A stretch of 64,000 nucleotides of DNA. It comes from Eublepharis macularius (taxonomy: Eukaryota; Chordata; Lepidosauria; Squamata; Eublepharidae). The translations under genes and the position numbers were made by a program. The notes under the pieces were generated by a model. That model saw only the letters and a list, made by a program, of their open reading frames with translations, did not search any database and was not told where the DNA came from. The DNA is taken from NCBI RefSeq assembly GCF_028583425.1, contig NC_072799.1:86166217-86230216 (forward strand), written 5' to 3'. Positions 13,801 through 25,800 of this stretch are shown here, in pieces. How positions within the stretch are numbered: the stretch's first letter is position 1; each line of letters begins with the position of its first letter.

Positions 13801-16800
13801 AGGGGACAAAGGGTTGGAAAGCTGTTGGAAGTCAACAAAAAGGGGGGGGAAAGGGAGGGGGTTAGAGATGAAAAAATTGGGGAAAATTGAATGTAAATGT
13901 GGAAATAATGGATTCTAACTAGGGATGTGCGTTTCGGCATTCAGAATGCCGAAAGAATGCCGAAACAAAAGTGTTTCGGCTTCTTTCGGGGAATGCCGAA
14001 ACGTTTCGGGGAATGCCGAAACGTTTCGGGTAGCCGAAAGAAAAAAGCCGAAACGTTTCGGGATTCTTTCGGCTTTCTTTCGGCTTTTCTATGGGAAAAT
14101 GCCTCCGTCTTCCAGGACGCCTGGAGGAGGCATTTTCCCACCGAATAAGCCCAAAATTGGTGGGGACCTTCCTCTAACCCTTCTCTAACAACCACCCAAG
14201 TTTCAGACAGATTGGACTTTGGGGGGCCATGTTATGGCCCCCCAAAGCAGGTCCCCCCATCCTCCCATAAGAAAGCGAAGGAGCAGCATATTGTTAGCAT
14301 GCTGCTGCTGATCTTTCTTCATTATTTCCTATGGGGAAAAAATGAAGAGGCAGGCTTCCTTTGCCAGGGGTGGCATTTTGCATGCAAAATGCCCCCCAGC
14401 CCTCAGGGGCCCTTCTCCCACCCCTCCTCCCACCCCCCACCAAGGCTCAGCCTGCTCCCACTTGGGGGGGCCATTTCATGGCCTCCCCAAGTAGGTGCTC
14501 TAATCTCTACCACTGACAGCTGGGGGAGGCTTGTGTTGCCAGGGGTGGCATTTTGCATGCAAAATGCCCCCCAACCCTCTGGGGCCCTTCTCCCACCCCT
14601 CCTCCCACCCCCACCAAGGCTCAGCCTGCTCCCACTTGGGGGGGGGGCATTTCATGGCCTCCCCAAGTAGGTGCTCTGCTCTCATCTCTACCACTGACAG
14701 CTGGGGGAGGCTTGTGTTGCCAGGGGTGGCATTTTGCATGCAAAATGCCCCCCAGCCCTCTGGGGCCCTTCTCCCACCCTTCCTCCCACCCCCCACCAAG
14801 GCTCAGACTGCTCCCACTTGGGGGGGGCATTTCATGGCCTCCCCAAGTAGGTCCTCTCAGCCCCTAAAGTCCACCCCTTACAGCCCCACACAAACCCAAT
14901 TCCCCCCCAGCTGCCACACACAGACCCAAATCCCCACATTAGCCCCTCACAGACCCAAATCCACCCCCACCTGCCCCACACCCATAACCCCAGGAACAGG
15001 CTGGCAAAGGCCAGCCCTCTCCCTTTGTTCCCTATGCTGGGAACTTCTAAACTCTCTTTCCCTGGGCAATTCTGCACAGCCCAGGGGTGCCACAATGGTG
15101 GGCACACTTCTGAGTGCCAGCTGGTCCCTGTGAAAGAGCACCTGAACCACAGACACCCTCCCTCAAATTCCCCCACCACCTACAGAGATGGCTGGCCAGC
15201 CAGCCCCATTGTTCCCTATGATGGGAACCAACTGCACAACAAAGAATAAAACAAGAACAACACAAAATAAAGTTTTAATTTTTTTTCTCCCTTCCAAAGT
15301 ACAAGTAGGCAAAGCATTATGACACATTACACCAGCAGTCCCCCACACAGAAAAAAAACACAACTCACTTAACATCAGAGAATCACAAAGCACAATTCCT
15401 GTCAAAAACACTTTATTTCTTGAACAGCTTTAGGTTACACAGCAGGGGGGAACACCAAAGGGCATGGCAGCACTATCTTACACAAAAATAACACAACTCA
15501 CTTAACATCAGAGAATCACAAAAACACAATTCCTGGCAAAAACACTTTATTTCTTGAACAGCTTTAGGTTACACAGTAGGAGGGCACAACAGGACATGAT
15601 AGCAATGTACTACAAAAAATAATACAACCCACTTCACCGTTTTTGACAGCAATTGTGTTTGTGTGATTCTCTGATGTGAAGTGAGTTGTGTTATTTTTGT
15701 GTAGTACACTGCTTTCCTGCTCTGTGGTGCCTTCCTACTCTGTAACCTAAAGCAGTTACAGAAATAAAGTGCTTTTGACAGCAATTTTTTGGGGTGATTC
15801 TTTAATGTGAAGTGAGTTGTGTTATTTTTGTGTAAGATACTGCTTCCATGCCCTTTGGTGTTCCCCCCCTGCTGTGTAGCCTAAAGCTGTTCAAGAAATA
15901 AAGTGTTTTTGACAGGAATTGTGCTTTTGTGATTCTCTGATGTTAAGTGAGTTGTGTTATTTTTGTGTAAGATAGTGCTGCCATGCCCTTTGGTGTTCCC
16001 CCCTGCTGTGTAACCTAAAGCTGTTCAAGAAATAAAGTGTTTTTGACAGGAATCGTGTTTTGTGATTCTCTGATGTTAAGTGAGTTTTGTTTTAATTTTT
16101 CTGTGTGGGGGACTGCTGGTGTAATGTTTCATAATGCTTTGCCTACTTGTACTTTGGAAGGGAGAAAATAATTTTTTTAAAACTTTATTTTGTGTTGTTC
16201 TTGTTTTATTCTTTGTTGTGCAGTTGGTTCCCATCATAGGGAACAATGGGGCTGGCTGGCCAGCCATCTCTGTAGGTGGTGGGGGAATTTGAGGGAGGGT
16301 GTCTGTGGTTCAGGTGCTCTTTCACAGGGACCAGCTGGCACTCAGAAGTGTGCCCACCATTGTGGCACCCCTGGGCTGTGCAGAATTGCCCAGGGAAAGA
16401 GAGTTTAGAAGTTCCCAGCATAGGGAACAAAGGGAGAGGGCTGGCCTTTGCCAGCCTGTTCCTGGGGTTATGGGTGTGGGGCAGGTGGGGGTGGATTTGG
16501 GTCTGTGAGGGGCTAATGTGGGGATTTGGGTCTGTGTGAGGCAGCTGGGGGGGAATTGGGTTTGTGTGGGGCTGTAAGGGGTGGACTTTAGGGGCTGAGA
16601 GGACCTACTTGGGGAGGCCATGAAATGCCCCCCCCAAGTGGGAGCAGTCTGAGCCTTGGTGGGGGGTGGGAGGAAGGGTGGGAGAAGGGCCCCAGAGGGC
16701 TGGGGGGCATTTTGCATGCAAAATGCCACCCCTGGCAAGACAAGCCTTCCCCAGCTGTCAGTGGTAGAGATGAGAGCAGAGCACCTACTTGGGGAGGCCA

Positions 16801-19800
16801 TGAAATGCCCCCCCAAGTGGGAGCAGGCTGAGCCTTGGTGGGGGGTGGGAGGAGGGGTGGGAGAAGGGCCCCAGAGGGTTGGGGGGCATTTTGCATGCAA
16901 AATGCCACCCCTGGCAACACAAGCCTCCCCCAGCTGTCAGTGGTAGAGATTAGAGCACCTACTTGGGGAGGCCATGAAATGGCCCCCCCAAGTGGGAGCA
17001 GGCTGAGCCTTGGTGGGGGGTGGGAGGAGGGGTGGGAGAAGGGCCCCTGAGGGTAAGGGGGCATTTTGCATGCAAAATGCCACCCCTGGCAAAGGAAGCC
17101 TGCCTCTTCATTTTTCCCCATAGGAAATAATGAAGAAAGATCAGCAGCAGCATGCTAACAATATGCTGCTCCTTCGCTTTCTTATGGGAGGATGGGGGGA
17201 CCTGCTTTGGGGGGCCATAACATGGCCCCCCAAAGTCCAATCTGTCTGAAACTTGGGTGGTTGTTAGAGAAGAGTTAGAGGAAGGTCCCCACCAATTTTC
17301 GGCTTATTCGGTGGGAAAATGCCTCCTCCAGGCGTCCTGGAAGACGGAGGCATTTTCCCATAGAAAAAAGCCGAAAGAATGCCGAAATAATGCCGAAAGA
17401 ATCCCGAAAGTCGAAAGCCGAAAGAGATTCTTGTTTCGGCTTTCGGCTTTAACGATAGAGAATCTTCTTTCGGCTTTCTACTTTCGGCTATAGCCGAAAA
17501 TTTTTGGCTTGCACACCCCTAATTCTAACCCAATAAAAATTTTTCAAAAAAAAAAATGTTGGACTGGATGGGCCACTGGCCTGATCCAACATGGCTTTGC
17601 TTATGTTCTTATGTTCTTATGTTCAAAACAGCCAAAAAACGGGCTAGTGCTGGGCGGGGGGGGGGTTACCCCATTCCAGGCTGTTTCAGCCCCGATCCGG
17701 GCCATTTTGGACCCCAAATGACCCGGGTTGGGGCTAAAATAGCTCAGATCAGGCTGGTGCCAGGTGGGGGATTTTGGCCAGTTTGGGCCTGTTTGGGCCT
17801 GCCTGGCAGCGGCCTGTTCCAGGCCATTTTGGCCCCAATCCAGGCCGTTTTGGCGTCGGTTGCCCATTTTGGGCCCCTTTGGGGCACAAAAAGGGCAGGA
17901 TTGGGTCTGAAATGGCCAGGATCGGGCTGCTGCCAGGCAAGGGAACCCTCCCTTGCCCAGCAGCAGCCCAATCCTGGCCGTTTCAAGCCTGATGGTGGCC
18001 ATTCTGGGCCTGAATTGGGCCGAAAACGGCTGAAAGGGGCCCCAAACGGCCAGGATTGGGCCTCTGTCAGGCAAGGGAACACCCCCCCACACACACCTAG
18101 AAGCAGCCCAATCCTGGCTATCTTGAGCCCATTTTGGCCCAATTCATCCCCAAAATGGCCAGGATTGGGCCCAAAATGTCCAGCATTGGGCCCTTGCCAG
18201 GCAGGTGAAGACTCCCCCCACCCAGCAGCAGCCCAATCCTGGTCATTGTGGGCCCCTTTCAGCCATTTTGGTCCCAATTCGGGCCCAAAATGGCAAGGAT
18301 CAGTGTTCAAAATGGCCAGGATCAGGTCTCTGCCGGGTGGGGGAATACTCCCCATCCCGGCAGCAGCCTGATCCTGGCCATTTTTGATCCCATTTTGCCC
18401 CAATTTGGGCCCAAAATGGCCCGAATCTGGCCACTGTGAGGCGGGGGAGTGCTCCCCTGCAGCAGAGCAGCCCATTCCAGGCCGAATCGGACCCCCCCTA
18501 TGGAACACAGTAGCGCTCCCAGGGTGGCCACGCCTGCATGATGGTATCACTTCCCGAAAGTGACGTCATCGTGCAGTCCTGGGAGTGCACGCACACGTAT
18601 GGGGGTTTTTTTCATGTTACAAATAAAATTTTGGTATTTCCGTTACCACCAACACCATGGTATTTTACAAGGTTTTTCCCCAACAGTTACATAAAAGGCC
18701 TGCTGTTGTTTAAGGAAAAGTGACCTTCTGTTAGGAATCTCTCTCATTACACATTTTCATTTCCTGGTATTATGATTTCCATAGATTATAGTCGATCTTA
18801 GAAATCTACTGTACAATCTCTCTCAAATTAGGAATGCAAGTTTGTTTCAAACTTAAAAAGAGCTGATCGTATCTAGCTATAAGACATATAATACCCACTT
18901 TGTTTACCCACTTTATTTTTCACCAAACCAAACATTTTCTTTATAGTGCGCCAGAACCATGCAAGAATTAGAAAGGACACTTGATTTAAAGGTAATCATA
19001 GAATCATAGAGTTGGAAGGGGCCATACAGACCATCTAGTAGAACACACTTTTTATTTATATCCAGATAGCTTGGTTTATACCAGCCATAGGACAGACATA
19101 CACTGAGACTTATGTAGAACAAAAATGAAAACATCTAATAACTGAATATTTTAAAAGGGCATTAATGCCTAACCGGACCCTTGTTATTCAGGAATACTTT
19201 TAGCATCACTGCAAATAAGGGAGATGGTAATCCTTAAATTAGTTGTCCCACGAATAGAATTCAGATAGCCAATTTACCTATCTCTACCCTCCACCCCAAG
19301 CTAGCAATCAAAGCATTTCTTACATTGTTCCAATGTCACCTTGCTGGTCAGGCTCTTCACAGAATCATAGAATCATAGAGTTGGAAAGGGCCATACAGAC
19401 CATCTAGTCCAACCCCCTGCCCAGTGCAGGATCAGCCTAAAATATCTCTAACAAATATTCATCCAGCCTCTTCTTGAAAACTGCCAGTGAAGGGGAGCTC
19501 ACCACCTCCCTAGGCAGCTGATTCCACTTTTGAACTACTCTGACCGTGAAAAGGTTTTTCCTAATATCCAGCCGGTACCTTTGTGCATATAGTTTTAGCC
19601 CATTGCTTCGCGTCCTACCCTCTGCTGCCAACTGGAACAGCTCTTTGCCCTCCTCCAAATGACAGCCTTTCAAATACTTAAAGAGAGCAATCATGTCCCC
19701 CCTCAACCTCCTCTTCTCCAAACTAAACATTCCCAAGGCCCTCAGCCTTTCCTCGTAGGGCTCAGTCTCCAGACCCCTGATCATTCTTGTCGCTCTCCTC

Positions 19801-22800
19801 TGCACCCTCTCGATTTTGTCCACATCCTTTTTGAAGTGAGGCCTCCAGAACTGCACACAATACTCCAGGTGCGGCCTGACCAAGGCAGTATAGAGAGGGG
19901 CTATGACCTCCTGCGATTTCGACGCTATGGCCCCTTTGATACAACCCAGGATTGAATTGGCCTTTTTTGCCACCACATCACACTGACTGCTCATATTCAG
20001 TTTACAGTCCACTCTTACCCCAAGATCCCTTTCACATATACTACTGCCCAGAAGTGTATCCCCCATCCAGTATTTGTGCTTCCCATTTTTGTGGTCCAGA
20101 TGTAATACTGTGCACTTGTCTTTGTTGAATTGCATCCTATTCACAGCTGCCCACTTCTCCAGAGTATTCAGGTCTTGTTGAATTTTAATTCTATCTTCTT
20201 GGGTGTTTGCTACCCCTCCCAATTTGGTATCATCAGCAAATTTAATGAGCAGCCCTTCCACTCCTTCATCCAGATCATTGATAAAAATATTGAAAAGTAC
20301 CGGGCCCAAAACCGAGCCCTGCGGCACCCCACTGGACACCTCCCTCCAATCTGATGAAACGCCGTTGACCACCACTCTTTGAGTGCGGTCCTCCAACCAG
20401 TTCCCTATCCACCGAACTGTCCTATAGTCTACTCCACAGTCTTCCAGTTTGCCCATCAGAATGTCATGGGGGACCTTATCAAAAGCTTTACTGAAATCCA
20501 GATAAATCACGTCAACAGAGTTCCCCCGATCCAGTAAGCTGGTCACTCGATCAAAGAAGGAAACCAGGTTGGTCTGGCAAGATCTGTTAGGAACAAAACC
20601 ATGCTGACTTCCCTGGATCACTGAGTGGCCCTTCAGATGCTTACCGATTGATCCCTTTAAAATCTGTTCTAATATCTTCCCAGCAACAGAAGTCAGACTG
20701 ACCGGCCTGTAGTTTCCCGGGTCATCCTTCCTCCCTTTCTTAAAGATTGGGATAACATTCGCTCTTCTCCAATCTTGTGGAACATTCCCAGTCCTCCAGG
20801 AGGCCTTGAAGATGATGGACAGGGGTTCTGCAAGTTCTCTGGAAAGTTCTCTCAGCACTCTTGGGTGCACCCCATCCGGCCCAGGGGATTTGTATTCATC
20901 CAGTGCAGCCAGATGCCTCTCCACTACCTCTCTGTCAATGTCAATTAGCCACTCAGGTGTCCTGCCACATTTTCTACTATCTCTAGATGTGCCTGAGTTC
21001 TTCAGGGAGAAAACAGAGGCAAAAAAGTCATTAAGCCTGTCTGCTTTTTCTCTGTCCTGCATCAGAGTTTCTCCATCTACTCCCAACAGCGGTCCAATTG
21101 CCTCTTTTACCTTGCGTTTGCTTCTCACATATCTGTAGAAGTTTTTCTTATTGTAGCAAACCCTCCTGGCCAGACCCAGCTTGTACTGAGCTTTGGCCTC
21201 TCTGATGGCTGATCTGCAGTACCTAGTAACCCTCATATACTCCTCTTTACAGGTCTGTCCTTCTCTCCATTTCCTGAGCATTTCCTTTTTCTCCCTTAGC
21301 TTATTCCGGAGCTCTCTGTGCATCCACATCGGTTTCTTGGAGCCCTTACCATGTTTCCGTCTTGCTGGGATAGTGACGGCTTGAGCTTGCAAAAGCTCGT
21401 GTTTGAGAATGGCCCATCCTTTACTCACTCCTTTCCCTTCCAGCACACTCCCCCACGGAATGACTCTCATCAAGCCTCTGAGTTCATCGAAGTTGGCCCT
21501 ACGAAAATCTAACCTACGAGTCTGGCTACGAACTTCCTTGGCTCCCCACAGCAACTGGAATTCAAGAAGGACATGGTCACTTCCCCCTAAGGTCCCCACC
21601 ACCTTCATCTCATCTACCAATTCTTCCCTGTTGGTTAATATCAAGTCTAGTATGGCTGAACTCCTTGTAGCTTCCTCCACCTTTTGAAAAAGGAAGTTAT
21701 CAGCCAGGCAGGTCAGGAAATTGCGTGATTCATGACGCTTTGCTGAGCCTGTCTGCCAGCACACATCAGGGAAGTTGAAGTCACCCATAATTACAAGGTT
21801 CTGATGTCTGGATATTCTGCCAATCTGTTCAAAGAGGGCAGCATCCATTTCTTCTCGCTGGTCAGGTGGTCTGTAGCAGACTCCAACAATAATACCCTTT
21901 GTCCTTCCTCCCCTTATTTCTACCCATATACTTTCCACCGGGCTGTCCGCCCCATTCTCCAAAACTTCTTGACAATCAAGCCCTCTCCTCACATACAACG
22001 CCACTCCACCTCCTCTTCTACACTTCCGGTTTTTCTTGAACAACTCATACCCATCCACTAGCACATTCCAGTCATGGGAATCATCCCACCAAGTCTCAGT
22101 AATTCCTACTATATCATAGCCCTCTGTTTGCAATAGAAGCTCAAGCTCTTCTTTCTTATTGCCCATACTTTGGGCATTGGTATATAGACACTTGTAGCCT
22201 TGTACCTTTGTTTGACCTTTCCTACCCAGGTGGGTCCCCACTGTGTTCACTTCATCATTGAAGTCGCCATGTCGATCATTCCCTGCCCCTTGCGTGACAC
22301 AAAATAGATTGGTGTGGCTTGTATTTCTTTCTATGCAAGTTACATACTTAGTTGAACTTCTTGTTGGAAATATCAACCAGGCTAAAAAGCAATGCAAGGC
22401 TTTGCTGGTAAACTGAGTACCCCTCTCTTTGCCTCTTATCCCTTCCATGGACCCTCTATACCTCTTTTTTTTTTTGTAATAGATTTTTATTAGGTTTTTT
22501 AAAAAGAAGAAAAAACTTTTTAGTATCAGGTCCATGTACAAGATAATCATTATACATCCAAAATTTCAAGAAATTTGCAATACAGAGATCAATCCATAGA
22601 AAAAGAAACTGAGTAACCGACTACCCCCCCTTTTTCCCATTTATACAATACACAGTCCATTTAGATCTCTCCAAGCACTTTTTAAATTCCTTGTTCTTTT
22701 ACTCAACTACTCAATTCATTTTCTCATTTCTTACAATTATTTATGTAGTGAGCAGATTCTTAAGGCACACCTCAATCCTTTAATTCTTAAGCCTAGGGTA

Positions 22801-25800
22801 CTAAGCCCATAGCCAGTCACAGTCACAGCCACAGAGCTAAAAAAACAGCCTCATCTTTATATTCTATTATTAGTCCCATTATTTGTGTATATCATTGACT
22901 AAGTAATTTCTTAAAGGAGAAAAGTGTACAAAAAGGTTTTTATAACAGCCTACCCTCAGTCTTTCATACATCAAAATCCAAGCCATCTGAGGTTTTGTAC
23001 TTGTATTTTCATTAAAAAAGGCAAAAGAAAGTGTATAAGTAGACTTAGCTTAACCAATAGTTTAGGTTTTGAAATTTAACAAATTTACAAAGTTCCTTCT
23101 ACCTCCCTAGTGTTTCCCCTATTAATTCTAGAAGATATCTTGTCTCAACATCTTTCTTATACTTTTATTTAAAGGAAAGAAATCCAAAGAAGAAGATAAA
23201 GGGTGAGAAGGAAAATAGAAGACTACAAAGACCCATTTGCCACACTCCTTCTAGTCCATAAACATTATCTAATGTGTTAGAAAAGCATAGAGGATTGTAT
23301 TAGGTCTATATTAAACCGCATAAAACAGAAGGGGGCATATTAAGCCTAGTTTCTTTCCAGATTCTCTAGGTTTTTTGTTAAAGCAATTTAAATAGCATTT
23401 AGAACATGGACATATAAAAGTCACAATATATCCCATATACCATCCTTATTTACAAAAGCCCCTAACAACCCTATTAACCCACCCTTTTAATCTCACTTCA
23501 GTTTAAAGCTCTATGCCGTATAAACAGAAAAGGAGAAGGAAAGAAAAGATAAAGGAACAAGGATTGCACTTTAAGTTTCATTTTCTTCTTCTTTCTCTCT
23601 CTGGAATAGTATTGAAACTCTTTCTTTCCAATGATCAGCCATAGCCAGCTCTTTTTGCCTTCTAGCCATTCATGCGAGGTGCCGTTAAATACATTATAAC
23701 GTCCCTGTTTATCTCTCTTCATCTTTGTGATATGTTTCTTGATTGGAGTATATTGTATGCTTTGTACTTCATACAGAAGCAGTATGCTAAAACTCTTCCT
23801 CACAGCTTCCTTTTCACCATGCTCCTCCCACTTCTTCTCCGCTTTCTGTACTTTCACAGAAGAAAACTGATTTTCTCCTCCATTTTGTTGGGAGTATTTT
23901 TCACAATTCCACTCCAATTTTCTTTTAGGTAATTCTGTCCCATCAAAATTCTCTTCTAACTTGGCATCTAACACAGTGCTCGTGCCTGTTTTTATTCCAA
24001 GTGTTTTGTCTGCTTTTCTTAATACACAATCCATCAGTTTAGAAATTTGTTGCAACTTCAGAAAATGCCATTTTGTCTACTCACTTACAAATGTTCAATC
24101 ACAGATCTTTTAAAACTGGTAAAAAGCTCCTTTGCTCTTACTATTTGTAGTTATAAAGTTTTTTGCTCCCCAGCTCTCCATCCCAGGAAACTTCTCCTTA
24201 TGCTTCACTTCTTGAGTGTCAGTTTCCTAGTCCATGAGGCGGCCGCCTCTCCGGGGGATAATAAAACCCCCCTCATCAAGCTGTTTAGCCGTTGTAAAGC
24301 AATAAACAATACTCTTACTTGGAGAGATATCAGGTAAAATCACTCTTTTTCGGTCTTTCAGTTGTCCTTGCATCTATCTTGTCAGGAATCCTTGCTTTAT
24401 TTTCGCTTGTTTCAAAGTCTCGGGGTTCGTAGCTTATGTACCATTAAGGCTTCTTCCTTGGTCCTTGCCTTCGAGCCGGTGCGGGGGCTCCAACAGGGGG
24501 TTGCCAATCCCTGTGAGCTCCTCCACCTTGCTCTGGCCTACCCTCCCTCTCCGTGGGGGAGTCTTGGGGGCCCGAATCCTCGGGTCCCAGGGGATCGGGA
24601 AGATCACGGTACTGAGCTCACGGTACTCAGCTGCCGTGACATCGCCACGTCATTCCAGAATGCACACGTATGTATTGAGAGGCGCACCCCCTCTTCCCTG
24701 CAGTTCTCCCGCATGAGAACTCTTTCCCCAGAAAAAAAGTCCTGTTAGCATCCAAGATCTGACAAGATCAGGCTAACCTGGGCTATCCAGGTCAGGGCAG
24801 TCTAATCCTACTGCCACTATTTTAGAATAAAAGTTTCAGGATTTCACTCTAATAAATACAAGAATCTTTCATTTGTTATATTTTTGTATACACATCCACT
24901 GCTACTGCACAAAGTAGCAGTGGAAAGACCAAGTGCTATAAAGATACTACTAATTTTTATTCTACTACTAAGAGCTGTTTCTGTGTATACACATTGGATC
25001 CAAGTGAAGATTACATAAAACATTAAACAAAATTCAGTTTAAGAGGCAGCACTACTTACGGATTTAAGTCTAGCTATAGTTTCTTCACAATCCTGGATTT
25101 CATCGTACTTTTTTTTAATTTCTTCCTTTAAATCATAAGGAACAAAATTTAAAAATGGTTAAACATTTTTATAAATAGTTTATTGTATAAGGCAGAAACT
25201 ACTTTTCTCAATTGTACTCAAAGAACATGTGATGAAAGGAGCTTTGTGTACTCAAAGAACATGTGATGAAAGGAGTAGAAATGGATAAAAGTAAGGAAAA
25301 AAATGACAATACAGAAGAAATCTCTAAAGAGACAGACGTAACTGAAAGAAAAATAGAGCAAAATGAGAAAAAATATAATCTACAAAATGGATGATTGTAC
25401 CAATACATCTTCTTGAAGATACAAGGCAGTAGCAAGAAAGGGGCGGAGCCACGAAGCAGACCTGCAAAGAGAGAACCTAGCATTCTACTACTGAAAGGGG
25501 GGAAAGAGTGCAGCGGATTTTATAGCAGAAAAATAAACAAAGAAGTAACAACATTTTTATCGACCCTTGTCAGAATTGGCTGGAGGATAAGGAAATCCAC
25601 CTTTGGCGGCGCAGATGGAATAAGGACTGGACGTACCATTTTACAGGAAGAAAAAAGAAAAAACAAGGATAAGACCCAGATTAGGATTTAATAATGCAGA
25701 CCTAACCCCTTATCTCTATGGCTCCTTCCTTTTTTTCCCCCTTTTATAACACAATATATTCTGTATGTGTTCTGAAGAGACAAGGGGAGGGGGGACTGAT

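Larger units (their letters stand above)
13920..17521. mobile_element. 3.6 kb palindromic non-autonomous hAT-type element
   Basis: Ends are TAGGGATGTGC and, inverted, TAGGGGTGTGC. The 8-base target duplication ATTCTAAC is at 13912-13919 and 17522-17529. Both are typical of hAT transposons. Two arms of about 1.7 kb are near-identical inverted copies meeting around 15.65-15.73 kb; for example 15025-15265 and 16190-16430 are the same sequence in opposite orientation. From each end inward: CCGAAA/TTTCGG subterminal repeats, a block with palindrome CCTCCAGG, three repeats of about 170 bases with TTTTGCATGCAAAA, then repeats of about 134 bases containing AATAAAGTG. No transposase frame is present. 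Confidence 0.88.
12130..17554 (+). mobile_element. L1-type LINE, 5' truncated, inserted in CR1 and split by a hAT element
   Basis: Flanked by the 14-base direct repeat AATGTTGGACTGGA (12116-12129 and 17555-17568), whose first bases merge with the poly(A). It contains the end of ORF2 (12152-13273), about 640 bases of AT-rich 3' UTR, then, after the 3.6 kb insert, CAATAAAAATTTTTC and an A-run at 17546-17556. Without the insert the L1 is about 1.8 kb. Confidence 0.85.

Noticed and set aside
14212..15133. Long Pro/Ser-rich open frames (and their mirror images at 16322-17240)
   Set aside because: They run through the tandem repeats of the palindromic element in several frames at once and have no domain; they are composition artefacts.
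14365..16130. CRISPR-like regular repeats
   Set aside because: Repeat units of 134-170 bp without spacers of constant length, inside a transposon of a vertebrate genome.
22449..22550. N-terminal extension of CR1 ORF2 rich in Phe and Lys
   Set aside because: It reads through the poly(A) region of the neighbouring LINE-like element.
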